Source of the DNA: Pseudomonadota bacterium
GTDB lineage: Bacteria > Pseudomonadota > Gammaproteobacteria > Burkholderiales > Burkholderiaceae_E
Assembly: GCA_023388075.1 (NCBI GenBank)
Contig: JAEWGX010000004.1
Location: 1 to 43,133, forward strand
Direction: 5' to 3'
Length of the DNA: 43,133 bases
Below the pieces are notes generated by a model that did not search any database, was not told the DNA's origin, and worked only from the letters and a program-made list of their open reading frames with translations. A program made the translations under genes and the position numbers. Positions 31,078 through 40,500 of this stretch are shown here, piece after piece. The first letter of the stretch is position 1, and every line of letters begins with the position of its first letter.

Positions 31078-31989
31078 ATGTGCCGCTGGGTTGCGTATAC
31101 GGGCAGGCCCGAGCGGCTCGAGAACATCGTGACGCGCCCGGCGCGCTCGCTGGTGCACCAGTCCCTGCATGCGACGCAGTGCAAGACGAGCACCAACGGC
31201 GACGGCTTCGGCATCGGGTGGTACGGCAATCGCGAGGCACCCGGCCTCTACCGCGAGATCTCGCCCGCCTGGTCCGACGAGAATCTGCTTTCGCTCTGCG
31301 CCCAGCTCGAGGCATCGACCTTCTTCGCGCACGTGCGAGCCTCCACCGGCGCGAGCACCGCGCGGGTGAACTGCCACCCGTTCAGCGTGGGGCGCTGGCT
31401 CTTCATGCATAACGGGCAGATCGGAGGGTTCTCCGGCTTGCGACGGCGCATCGAGAACATGATTCCCGACCGCTGCTATCCCCACCGTCGCGGCGCGACC
31501 GACTCGGAGGCGATCTTCCTGATCGCCCTGGGCGAAGTGGACGACGAGGGACCGGTCGAGGCGACGCGACGCGCGCTTGTGCGGATCGTCGCGGAGATGG
31601 AGGCGGCCGGCGTCACCGAGCCGCTGCGTTTCGCCGCTGCGATGACCGACGGCCGTACCCTCACGGTTTTCCGCTGGTCCAGCGACCCCCAGGCGCCTTC
31701 CGTGTGGTTCCGGCGCAGCGCCGGCGGCCTCGTCGTGGTGAGCGAGCCGATCGACGACCAGGCCGACGGCTGGCAGGCGGTTGGCGCCAACCACGTGCTC
31801 GTCGCGAGTTGCGGCGAGGCGAGCGATCCGCCGGTCATCGTGCCGTTCGAGCTCGAACCTGCCGTGCCCGGCTCCACGGCGGACGGGCCGGGCATGGCCC
31901 GGCCCTGGGCGCGCTCAGTCGGCCGCGAAGCAGTAGAGCAGGCCCGCCCCGCCGGTACCGCGCAGGGCCTCGTCGCTGCAGCCGCGTGA
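31078..31989 (+). CDS. Class II glutamine amidotransferase (YafJ/EgtC-like)
   Basis: A 303-residue Ntn-type glutaminase domain protein. The nucleophile is Cys2 (MCRWVAYTG) after removal of Met1. STNGDGFGIGWYG, FFAHVRASTG, NCHPFSVGRWLFMHNGQIGGF and the GATDSEAIFLIAL block are the glutamine-binding and oxyanion elements. There is no synthetase domain, so the ammonia acceptor is unknown; EgtC in ergothioneine synthesis and YafJ are relatives, but no egt genes are seen here. GAGGAG lies 12 bases before the ATG. The last 75 bp overlap the convergent lectin-like gene, and the final roughly 45 residues are low-complexity and may be a non-conserved extension. Confidence 0.88.
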   Translation: MCRWVAYTGRPERLENIVTRPARSLVHQSLHATQCKTSTNGDGFGIGWYGNREAPGLYREISPAWSDENLLSLCAQLEASTFFAHVRASTGASTARVNCHPFSVGRWLFMHNGQIGGFSGLRRRIENMIPDRCYPHRRGATDSEAIFLIALGEVDDEGPVEATRRALVRIVAEMEAAGVTEPLRFAAAMTDGRTLTVFRWSSDPQAPSVWFRRSAGGLVVVSEPIDDQADGWQAVGANHVLVASCGEASDPPVIVPFELEPAVPGSTADGPGMARPWARSVGREAVEQARPAGTAQGLVAAAA

Positions 31990-32661
31990 CGGATGGGAGG
32001 CGTTCCAGGACTTTGCCGGCGGCGAATCGTCCAGGCCCATCCGGTCGTGGTGCCCGACGAAGGCCGAGCCGCTGCCGCTGCTCGTCCAGTTGCTGCAGGT
32101 GCGATCCTCGGCACCGGCGAAGGCCGACCCGTCCGATTGCGTACCGGTGAGGATGTCGTGGCGATTGGGGGTGTCGCCCCGACCGTTGACCACCTCGCCC
32201 CTCTCCGTCAGGGCCGTCTGCTTGCCGATCGCGTTGGACCCATGCAGCTCCTGCAGGTCCTTGGCGACGACCTGGCCCTTCGCGTTCTTCCACGGTCCCT
32301 TGCCGATGCGATCACGCGCATTGACCGCCGGCGCACCGCCTGCGGCGCTCGCGCTGAGATAGGCGCGCCAGGTCCGCTTGCCCGCACCGGCGGCGGCCGC
32401 GAGCGTGGCACAGTGCCGATCCGCACCCTCCAGGCCGCCGAAGTCGGCTCCCTTGCCGGAGCCGGTGCTGGTGATGAAGAAGCCCATCTCCGAGGGCTGC
32501 GCGGCAGCCGAGGCGCCGATGCCCAGGCCGAGCGCGATCAGCAACGCCGCCGCGCCTGCCTGGCCGCGACGGGAGCGGTGGACCCCTGAACCGCTTCGCG
32601 CTTCGTCCGGCGACTGCCCACGGAGGGAATGGCTGCGGGACTCGCTACGGTGCTCCGACAT
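31915..32661 (-). CDS. Secreted lectin-like (endostatin/C-type-lectin-like) protein
   Basis: A 248-residue secreted protein. A long basic N-terminus of about 33 residues precedes a signal core (AGAAALLIALGLGIGASAAAQ). The mature part starts MGFFITSTGSGKGADFGGLEGADRHC and continues TWRAYLSAS, ARDRIGKGPW, LTGTQSDGSAF, DRTCSNWTSS, and VGHHDRMG near the C-terminus. Four cysteines in the mature part (GADRHC, DRTC, SRGC, LLYC) are likely paired. This pattern is found in a family usually annotated as lectin, whose fold resembles collagen XV/XVIII endostatin-like domains. The ligand is unknown. GAGGAG lies 7 bases before the ATG. It is divergent from the threonine aldolase gene. Confidence 0.75.
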   Translation of the reverse strand: MSEHRSESRSHSLRGQSPDEARSGSGVHRSRRGQAGAAALLIALGLGIGASAAAQPSEMGFFITSTGSGKGADFGGLEGADRHCATLAAAAGAGKRTWRAYLSASAAGGAPAVNARDRIGKGPWKNAKGQVVAKDLQELHGSNAIGKQTALTERGEVVNGRGDTPNRHDILTGTQSDGSAFAGAEDRTCSNWTSSGSGSAFVGHHDRMGLDDSPPAKSWNASHPSRGCSDEALRGTGGAGLLYCFAAD

Positions 32662-32753
32662 GGGCGTCTCCTCGGCTGGATTTGGCCGGACAATCCGGGA
32701 GGCCATCATAATCCGGCCATCTCGGACACGCCACGCCTTCCAAGGGAACCGCC

Positions 32754-33794
32754 ATGACACCGATCGACCTGCGCTCCGACACCGTCACCCGCCCATCGCC
32801 CGGCATGCGCCGCGCGATGGCCGACGCCGAGGTCGGCGACGTGCAGTACGGCGACGATCCGACGGTGAACCGCCTGCAGGAGCGCATCGCCGGCCTGCTC
32901 GGCAAGGAGGCGGCGCTCTGGCTGCCGAGCGGCACGCAGGCCAACCAGGTGGCGCTGCTCACCCTCACCCGCCGCGGCGACGACGTGATCGTCGCCCGCG
33001 AGGCTCATTCGGTGTGGCACGAGACCGGCGGCTCGGGCGGCATCGCCGGGGTGCAGCTCACCGAGATCGGCGATGGCGGCGTCTTCACCGCCGACGAGTT
33101 CGCGCAGGCGATCAAGCCGCAGAACCACGACATCTATCCGCCGACCACGCTGGTCGAGATCGAGAACACTCACAACCGCATGGGCGGCATCGTGTTCCCG
33201 CAGGCGGAAGTGGAAGCGATATGCGCCCTCGCGCGCGAGCGCGGCATCGCGAGCTACCTGGACGGCGCGCGCCTGTGGAATGCCGCGGCGGCTGCCGGCG
33301 AGCCGCTGACGACGCTCGCCGCGCCCTTCGATCTGGTGATGGTCTCGATGTCCAAGGGTCTCGGCGCCCCTGGCGGCTCGCTGCTTGCCGGCACCCGGGA
33401 TCACATCCAGGCGGCGCTGCGCTTTCGGCGCATGCTCGGCGGCGCCATGCGCCAGGTCGGCATCTTCGCCGCCGCCGCGGAGTACGCGCTCGATCACAAC
33501 CTCGCGCGGCTCGGCGAGGACCACGAGAACGCGCGGGCGCTGGCACGACAGCTCGCCGGCTCCCCGCGCGTGCGCATCGCCGGCGGCGGGATCCAGACGA
33601 ACGTGGTGATCTTCGACGTGCTTCCCGGCAAACGCACCGCGGATGCCTTCGCGGTCGTCGCCGCGGCGCGGGAGCGCGGCGTTTTGCTGAACGCGCTCAG
33701 CGCCTCGCGCATCCGCGCGCTCACCCACCTCGACGTCTCGGGCGACGACTGCCGCAACGCCGGCGCGATCCTCCTGGAGATCCTCGGAGACTGA
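32754..33794 (+). CDS. ltaE: Low-specificity L-threonine aldolase
   Basis: A 346-residue fold-type I PLP enzyme that cleaves L-threonine and L-allo-threonine to glycine and acetaldehyde. The start IDLRSDTVTRPSPGMRRAM is the family hallmark. QYGDDPTVNRLQERIA, ALWLPSGTQANQVALL, and LDGARLWNAAAA with the cofactor Asp follow. The PLP lysine is in SMSKGLGAPGGSLL. AAGGGAA precedes the ATG. It is a housekeeping-type gene with no operon partner; the small hypothetical gene on the opposite strand ends 10 bp after its stop. Confidence 0.95.
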   Translation: MTPIDLRSDTVTRPSPGMRRAMADAEVGDVQYGDDPTVNRLQERIAGLLGKEAALWLPSGTQANQVALLTLTRRGDDVIVAREAHSVWHETGGSGGIAGVQLTEIGDGGVFTADEFAQAIKPQNHDIYPPTTLVEIENTHNRMGGIVFPQAEVEAICALARERGIASYLDGARLWNAAAAAGEPLTTLAAPFDLVMVSMSKGLGAPGGSLLAGTRDHIQAALRFRRMLGGAMRQVGIFAAAAEYALDHNLARLGEDHENARALARQLAGSPRVRIAGGGIQTNVVIFDVLPGKRTADAFAVVAAARERGVLLNALSASRIRALTHLDVSGDDCRNAGAILLEILGD

Positions 33795-33803
33795 ATTCGC
33801 CTG

Positions 33804-33977
33804 TCAATCCTTCGGCGGCGCGGGCTCGATGTCCTTTTCGCCGGCGATGTTCTCGTCATCGAGCACGTCCGCCGGTCGCTCGTCCTGCGGCACCAGGCGC
33901 TGCCGATCGAAACCCTGGCGCGAAACCGGATCGGGTGGCTTCGACGCCCCTGGGGCCGGTGGTGGCTCGATCGTCAT
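33804..33977 (-). CDS. Small acidic proline-rich hypothetical protein
   Basis: A 57-residue protein rich in Pro, Asp and Glu with no hydrophobic segment, probably disordered (MTIEPPPAPGASKPPDPVS, then DVLDDENIAGEKDIEPAPP). I do not recognise it. The start has GGAG about 6 bases upstream. It follows the aldehyde dehydrogenase gene after 23 bp on the same strand and may be cotranscribed. Real expression is uncertain; the codon content and ribosome site are its only support. Confidence 0.5.
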   Translation of the reverse strand: MTIEPPPAPGASKPPDPVSRQGFDRQRLVPQDERPADVLDDENIAGEKDIEPAPPKD

Positions 33978-34000
33978 GGCGGCTCCGTCCGGGTCGTGCC

Positions 34001-35365
34001 TCAGGCGATCGAGACCGTCTTGCGATTCATGAACTCGAGCATGCCGTCGCGCGCGAGCTCGCGCCCGTGGCCGGAGGACTTCACGCCGCCGAAGGGCAGG
34101 CGCGGATCCGAGGCGACGATCGAGTTCACGAAGGTGCAACCGGCATCGAGCCCGTCCACTGCCGCGGCGATCTCGCCTTCGTCCTGAGTCCAGAGCGACG
34201 AGCCGAGCCCGAAGCGGGTATCGTTGGCGAGCTCGATCGCCTCCTGAAGGTTCGCCACGCGAAACAGCATCGCGACCGGCCCGAACAGCTCGTCCGACCA
34301 GCCGGGCGTATCGCGCGGGATCGAGGCGATCACGCCCGGGCGGAAGAAGTTGCCCACGCCGGACATCGGGCGCGCACCACAGAGCCGCCGCGCGCCGCGC
34401 GCCACGGTGATGTCGACCTGCTCGGTGAGATCCGCCTTGATCTGCGGCATCGCGAGCGGTCCGACGTCGGTGCCGGGTTGCATCGGGTCGCCCACCTCGA
34501 GCGCCTCGAATCCGGCGACGAAGGCATCCCGGAAGTCGTCGTGCACGGCCGCGTGCACGATGAAGCGCTTGGCGGCGATGCAGGACTGCCCGTTGTTGAT
34601 GATCCGGGCCCCGACGGCGGCCTTGGCGGCAGCCGCGATGTCCGCCGAGGGCATCACGATGAACGGATCGCTGCCGCCGAGCTCCAGCACCACCTTCTTG
34701 AGATGCTGTCCCGCCATGCTGGCGACGGCCGCGCCGGCGCCTTCGGATCCGGTCACCGTGGCGGCACGCACGCGCGGGTCGGCGACGATCTTCGCCACCG
34801 CATCGGAGCCGACCAGCAGCGTCTGGAAGACCCCGTGCTCGAACCCGCCCAGCCGGAAGATCTCCTCGATGGCGAGCGCACATCCGGGCACGTTCGACGC
34901 GTGCTTGAGCAATGCGACGTTGCCCGCCATGATCGCGGGGGCGGCAAACCTGAACACCTGCCAGAACGGGAAATTCCAGGGCATCACCGCGAGCACCGGG
35001 CCGATGGGCAGGTGCCGGACATAGCTGCGCGAGGCCCCGGAGGTCATCGGCTCGTCGGCGAGATACCCGGCCGTGTGATCGGCATAGTGGCGGCAGGCGA
35101 CGGCGCACTTCTGCACCTCGGCCACGGCCGACTTCAGCGTCTTGCCCATCTCCCGCGTGAGCAGCTCCGCCCAGCGCTCCTTGCCCGAGTCCAGCACCTC
35201 GGCAACCGCGCGCATGCGCTCGGCCCGCTCCTCGAGGCGGGTGCCGCGGTGGTGGGAGAAGGCGAGCATCGCGCGGGCGAGCGCCGAATCCACCTGAGCC
35301 GGCGTGAACGTCTCGTAGCGCTCGATCGTCTCTCCGGTCGCGGGGTTGATTGACTGAAGCGTCAT
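34001..35365 (-). CDS. NAD(P)-dependent succinate-semialdehyde-type aldehyde dehydrogenase
   Basis: A 454-residue aldehyde dehydrogenase. Catalytic residues are present: Asn in MPWNFPFWQV, cofactor Lys in LLKHASNVP, general base Glu in VLELGGSDPF, and nucleophile Cys in NNGQSCIAAKRF. Start INPATGETIERYETFT and KTVSI end match the short GabD1/Sad-type succinate-semialdehyde dehydrogenases. It would oxidise succinate semialdehyde or a similar short aldehyde to the acid for the TCA cycle. AAGGAG precedes ATG 35365. Longer in-frame starts up to 35728 run into the metallopeptidase gene and are not credible. It could consume the aldehyde from the 24-28 kb pathway, but it is 6 kb away with unrelated genes between. 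Confidence 0.92.
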   Translation of the reverse strand: MTLQSINPATGETIERYETFTPAQVDSALARAMLAFSHHRGTRLEERAERMRAVAEVLDSGKERWAELLTREMGKTLKSAVAEVQKCAVACRHYADHTAGYLADEPMTSGASRSYVRHLPIGPVLAVMPWNFPFWQVFRFAAPAIMAGNVALLKHASNVPGCALAIEEIFRLGGFEHGVFQTLLVGSDAVAKIVADPRVRAATVTGSEGAGAAVASMAGQHLKKVVLELGGSDPFIVMPSADIAAAAKAAVGARIINNGQSCIAAKRFIVHAAVHDDFRDAFVAGFEALEVGDPMQPGTDVGPLAMPQIKADLTEQVDITVARGARRLCGARPMSGVGNFFRPGVIASIPRDTPGWSDELFGPVAMLFRVANLQEAIELANDTRFGLGSSLWTQDEGEIAAAVDGLDAGCTFVNSIVASDPRLPFGGVKSSGHGRELARDGMLEFMNRKTVSIA

Positions 35366-35436
35366 TGCGGTCTCCTTCTCGGAAAAGGGGCAGGTTCCGT
35401 ACCCGAGCCTGCCGTCCGGCTGCCCTGCGAAGGACC

Positions 35437-36486
35437 CTATGCGGCCTCCACCACCTCGTGGACGAACTGGACCTTCTGCAACGCACGGTACGAAAGCGCG
35501 AACGGATACGCATCGGCATGGCCGAGACAGCGGCTGAGGCTGTTGGCGAGCAGCGTGAGGGGCACCCACTCCTCGACCATCCGGGCGAACGGCTCGGCCA
35601 GGTGGGCTCTCAGCCGCTTCTCTTCCTCCGGATACTGGTCGGCGAAGCCGCCGATTGACAGCTTCCAGGAACGTGCCGTGTCCAGCAGGTCGACCATGTG
35701 CAGGTAGTGCGCCCAGGTCTCGGCCCAATCCTCCCAGGGGTGCGAGGTGGCATAGCTGCTCACGAAGGCGCCCTGCCAGTCGTCCGGCGGACCCGCTTCG
35801 TAGTGGCGCTGCAGCGCCTGGCCGTAGTCCTGGCGCTCGTCGCCGAACATCTCGCGAAACGGCTCGTGGAGGGCGGTGTCCCGCACCAGCCGCTCCCAGT
35901 AGTAGTGCCCCGACTCATGGCGGAAGTGGCCGAGCAGGGTGCGGTAGGGTTCGTGCAGCGCATGCCGGTTGCTCTCTCGCTTGACCGGGTCGGACTCGTC
36001 GATGTTGACCGTGATCTCGCCCGACTGGTGCCCCGTCATCACGGGCTGCTCCGGCGAGAGCTGCTTCAGGAAGTGAAACGCAAGGCCGTGCTCGGGATCC
36101 TCCAGGCGCGACTGCGAGGGCAGGCGCAGGCTGAGGATGGTGTAGAGCCAGGTCCGCTTGGCGGACTCGAGCTCCAGCCAAGCCGAGCGGTTCTCGGCGA
36201 ACGACTGGTCGGGGATGGTGAGCGTCAAACGGCAGGAGCGGCAGAGATCGTTCGGATCGTCGTTGGCGACCATCCAGTTGCAGAGGCAGGCGCTGGTGTA
36301 GTTGGCGCAGCGCCGCCAGTCGCGCTCGGATGGCGCGTAGCGAACGTAGCTTCCGTCCGCCTCCTCGCGGAAGGCGGCGAGCCGGCCTTCCGGCGGTATG
36401 AAGCCCACACGGGCCTGGCAGCGGCCGCACCGGTCGTTGCCGAAGAAGAGCGCGAGGCCGCAGTTCTCGCAGCGGAATTGCCGCAT
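35437..36486 (-). CDS. Zinc-ribbon plus HExxH zinc metallopeptidase-like protein
   Basis: A 349-residue cytoplasmic protein. The N-terminus is a zinc ribbon (Cys6 and Cys9, then CGRC at 20-23), with a further Cys set (ACLCNW, LCRSC) before residue 90. The catalytic part has GHFRHESGHYYWERL, an HExxH zinc-protease signature, with downstream Glu in WEDWAETWAHYLH as the probable third ligand. This is the putative zinc-binding metallopeptidase family (formerly a DUF). It is widespread in proteobacteria, but its substrate is not established to my knowledge. It lies 27 bp from the arylformamidase-like gene, both on the minus strand. Confidence 0.83.
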   Translation of the reverse strand: MRQFRCENCGLALFFGNDRCGRCQARVGFIPPEGRLAAFREEADGSYVRYAPSERDWRRCANYTSACLCNWMVANDDPNDLCRSCRLTLTIPDQSFAENRSAWLELESAKRTWLYTILSLRLPSQSRLEDPEHGLAFHFLKQLSPEQPVMTGHQSGEITVNIDESDPVKRESNRHALHEPYRTLLGHFRHESGHYYWERLVRDTALHEPFREMFGDERQDYGQALQRHYEAGPPDDWQGAFVSSYATSHPWEDWAETWAHYLHMVDLLDTARSWKLSIGGFADQYPEEEKRLRAHLAEPFARMVEEWVPLTLLANSLSRCLGHADAYPFALSYRALQKVQFVHEVVEAA

Positions 36487-36513
36487 GGTGTGCTTCCAGG
36501 TATGCCGCGCGGC

Positions 36514-37410
36514 TCAGGGACCCGAGCGGACCTGCCGGACCATCTCCAGCGTGATCGGGTCATCCGGATTCGCCAGCGCCATCATGATCGAGAAGTGGTC
36601 ATGGCCGGGGACGATGCGTGCCCGCACGTCCGCCGCGCCCGCCGCCGACCACCGCTCGGCAAGTTCCGTGCTCTGGCGGTGGTACTCCGGCCCTTCCTTC
36701 TCGCCCACCAGCGCGAGCCAGGAGCCGCCCGCCGGTGGCGGCAGCCGCACCGGGCTGTAGCGTTCCACCTCGAGCTCCGTCAGCTGCAGGCTTTGCTGGA
36801 GATAGCAGCGGCTGATCGGCACGAGGTCATGCAGCCCGGAGAGCGATACGCCGCCGATCGGCCGGGTAGCGACCGGCATGGTCACGAGCGGCGCCGTGAA
36901 GCGTTCCCAGTCGGTGGCGGCGACCATCGCGGTCAGGTGCCCGCCCGCGGAATGGCCGGCGACCGCGACCCTTTCGGGGTCACCGCCAAACCCGGCGGCC
37001 CCTGCGAGCACCCAGGCGGTCGCCTGCCGGCACTGCCGCACCACCTCGGCCATGCGAACGCTCGGGATCAGCGCGTAGTTGATGACGACGGTGGTGATGC
37101 CATGTGGCACGAAGCCCTTCGCGACGAAGCTGAAGTCCTCCTTGTCGAGCATCAGCCAGTAGCCGCCGTGTATGAAGACCAGGACCGGAGACGGGCCGGG
37201 ACCGGCAGCGGGGAAGATGTCGACACGCTCGGTGGGACCTGCGCCCACCGGCACGTCGAGCCGCGAGCGGCCGGTGTACTGGTCGCGCGCGGCCGCGCTT
37301 TCGCTCCTGAAGCGGACGAGGTAGTCCGGGAACGCCGGCACTTTGGCCCGGTTGTCGTACTGGGCATCGAGCCCGGCCCGGTCGTAGTCTCCGAAGATCT
37401 TCTCGCTCAT
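36514..37410 (-). CDS. Alpha/beta hydrolase, kynurenine formamidase (AFMID)-like
   Basis: A 298-residue alpha/beta hydrolase. The oxyanion motif HGGYW (81-85) and the nucleophile elbow GHSAGGH with Ser154 are those of AFMID-type kynurenine formamidases and related carboxylesterases. The catalytic His is in PGHDHFS (His272) and an acidic residue upstream completes the triad. It has no signal peptide. No other kynurenine pathway gene (kynA, kynU) is seen, so the natural substrate may be another formamide or ester. GAGAGGAG precedes the ATG. It is divergent from the GGDEF-EAL gene. Confidence 0.87.
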   Translation of the reverse strand: MSEKIFGDYDRAGLDAQYDNRAKVPAFPDYLVRFRSESAAARDQYTGRSRLDVPVGAGPTERVDIFPAAGPGPSPVLVFIHGGYWLMLDKEDFSFVAKGFVPHGITTVVINYALIPSVRMAEVVRQCRQATAWVLAGAAGFGGDPERVAVAGHSAGGHLTAMVAATDWERFTAPLVTMPVATRPIGGVSLSGLHDLVPISRCYLQQSLQLTELEVERYSPVRLPPPAGGSWLALVGEKEGPEYHRQSTELAERWSAAGAADVRARIVPGHDHFSIMMALANPDDPITLEMVRQVRSGP

Positions 37411-37533
37411 CGCTCCTCTCGTGGTGCTCGGATGCGCCGTCCGGCGCGCACCGCCGGTCGCCCATCGGGCCCTGGCCGCCGCACGCGCGCTACCCGGCCT
37501 AGACTGCTCCGCTGAAACTCCCCGCGTGCCCCA

Positions 37534-40500
37534 GTGCCGAAGCATACGCCAGGTTCGATCGACAGCATTGCCCGGGACGCCCTTCGGCTCAGCCGACGCT
37601 GGGGCGCGGGCCGGCTTGCCAGTTGGCTCCTGGGCGCCCTGGTGCTGGTCTACGGCATCTGGTTCTTCGGGTTCGCCACCGTCCACAACGGCCCCACCGC
37701 GACGCTGCCGGTGCGGGCCCTTGCATCCGACCGGCCCTTCAGCGACCTGCAGGCGATGCGCGCCCTGGTCGCCGCCGAGCCGGAGAAGCGCAAGCACAAG
37801 ACCGGGGTCGATCAGCCGACGACCTGGATCATGGCGACCATCCCGGGCGTGGAGAAGATCCATGGCGCGCCCTCGCGGGTGCGCACCATCCACCTGCCGG
37901 AGAAATCGATCGCGCTCGCCGACGTGGCGCTGCTCGATCCGCGCGGAGACGCCCGCCTCTGGTCCCGCTTCGGCGTGGGCATTCCCACCTACAAGGCGCG
38001 TCGCGCGCTGCCCGGCTTCTCGCTGGAGGTTCCCCCGCAATGGGACCCCGCCGAGCCGCTCACGCTGCTGATGCGGACCGAACCGGCGGGTGTCGCCAAC
38101 AACTTCACCATAGAGCTCTGGGACGCGCAGCGCTTCGCCGACGCGCAGGTGAAGCTGCAGCAACGCACGGCGATGCTGATCGGTGCGCTGATGCTGCTCG
38201 CCATCTACGCCGTGGCGGCGGCGCAGGCAGGCAACGTGCCGTTCCTCCTGGTCTTCGCCTTCTGGCTGGTGGCCCGCTGCGGCTACGTGATCAGCTCGGG
38301 CGGGTTCAGCTATTTCTCGTTCGGCGAGATCGCCGGAACCGGCGTCGGCATGGCGGCACGCCAGCTCGCGGTGCTCTCGTTCCCATGCGCGGCGGCGGCC
38401 CTGGTGTGGTCGCTCACCCAGGCCGAGCTGCGCCGCCACGCGGCCCGGAAGTTCCTGAGGGTCGCGGTCGCGGTGAGCTGCGCGGCCATGGCGACCGGCC
38501 CGTTCGTGCCGCCGGCCGTCTTCCAGCTTCTCATCTGGGGGTCGGCGGGGCTGGTCATCGTCGCGATCCTCGCCGTCATCGTGGGCGGGTTCCGGCTGAT
38601 CAACAACACCGTCACGCGCTGGTACCTCGGTGGCCTGTTGCTCGACGTGATGGCCGGGCTGAACGAGCTGGTGGTGTCGCTTGGCTTCGAATCGCCTCTG
38701 CCCTGGCTCAACCTGCAGCAGGTCTCGCTGGTCTCGGCCATGCTGACCGGCGTGGCGGTCGGCTCGATGGTGTCCAAGGAGCGCGAGAAGCGCCTGCGCG
38801 CGCAGGAGGCGGCAATCGACCTGCTGGGCAAGTACGAGATGGTGTACCGGACCGTGCCGATCGGCCTGGTGTCGTTCGGTCCCGAGGACCGGGTGGAGCG
38901 CTTCAACGCCGGCTTCGCCCGCATGTTCGGGCTGCCGTTGCCCGCCCGCGGCTGCGCGCCGGCCGATGATCCGGCGGTGATGGCGACGCTGGCCGCGGCA
39001 TTCCCGGTGGCTCTGCGCAACCGCATCCGGGCCGAGCTGCACGAAACCGGCGAATGCGACTTCCCCTACCGTCTCGGCGAGGATGGCCAGGCGCGCTGGC
39101 TGCGTATCATGGCGCGCGGCTCCCAGGCGGCGTTCGAGGCGAGCGTGAGCGATATCACCGAGCACAAGAACACCGAGCGGCGGCTCGCCCATGCCGCCGA
39201 GCACGATGCGCTGACCGGGGCGCTCAACCGGCGCGGCCTGGTGCGGCTGCTCGGCCGCGCGCTGCAGGAAGACGGGGACGTGACGCGTCACTCGCTGGTG
39301 TACCTGGACCTCGACCGTTTCAAGCTGCTCAACGACCTCTTCGGGCACCCTGCAGGCGATCTCGTGCTCCAGGAAGTGGTGACGCGGATGCAGTCGGTGC
39401 TGGGCGAGCGGGTCGCGGTCGCGCGTCTGGGCGGCGACGAGTTCGCCGCCCTGCTGCCCGCGGCCGAAAGCGAGCGCCACGAAGCCCTTGCCGCGGCGGC
39501 GCTCGCGGCGATCGCCGGCGATCCTTTCCGCATCCCCGGGCACAGCTTCACCGTGACCGCGAGCGTCGGCATGTTCCGTTGCGCACCGGGCCTCACCCAT
39601 GAGGCGCTCATCGCCGGCGCCGACCGTGCCTGCCTCGACGCCAAGCGCAAGGGGCGCAACCAGGTGGTCGTGCAGAACGATCCGACCGCGCTGATCAAGC
39701 GGCAGCTCGCCGAGCTGTCGGCGCTGGCGGAGGTTGGCGATTCGGATGCGTTCGGCGATGTCGAGCTCACCATCCAGCCGATCGTCTCGCTGCAGGAACC
39801 GGGACGCCTCGCCGGCGAGTTCCTGGTGCGCCAGCGCGCGCCCGACGGGAGCCTGGTCGCGGCCGACGTGTTTCTCGACGCCGCCGAGGAGCGCGGCCAG
39901 ATGGCAAGCGTCGATCGCTGGGTCCTGCGCCAGGCGCTGCAGTGGCTGAGCCGCCATGGCGAGCGCTTCCCGTCGCTGCAGTTCCTCTCGGTGAACCTGT
40001 CCGCGCGCGCGCTCAACGACGAGCTCTTCAAGACCTTCGTCCTCGCGCTGCTGCGCCGGCATCACGACGTGGCGCGCCTGCTGGTGATCGAGATCTCCGA
40101 GTCGGTCGCGATGCAGGATGTCTTCGTGCTCGAGAAGTTCGTCTCGCAGTTGCGCGAGACCGGCGCCCGGCTCGCGCTCGACGACGTGGGCAGCGGCTAC
40201 AGCAGCTTCGCCTCGCTCGACGACGTCGGCGCCAACTACCTCAAGATCGACGGCCAGTTCGTGCGCGCGATGACGCGCCAGGGCAGCGGCACGACGGTCA
40301 TCCGGACCATCAACGTGCTGGCGCACGAGCTCGGCATGGAGAGCATCGCCGGATCGGTCGAGGATGCGCAGACGCTTGCGGTGCTGAAGGCCATGGGAGC
40401 CGACTACGGCCAGGGCATCGCGCTCTGCCCGGCGCTGCCGCTCGATGCCTTCACCGAGGCGTGCGCGCGCGGCACGCTCGATCTCGCGCCGGAGGTCCGC

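Noticed and set aside
32378..35353. A 991-codon plus-strand frame through the lectin-like, threonine aldolase and aldehyde dehydrogenase genes.
   Set aside because: Three real genes with clear motifs cover it in other frames; its translation is Arg/Ala/Pro low-complexity.
36514..40326. A 1270-codon minus-strand open frame across the GGDEF-EAL gene.
   Set aside because: The plus strand encodes clear GGDEF and EAL motifs; only the part up to 37410, the alpha/beta hydrolase, has family motifs. The rest is a high-GC shadow.
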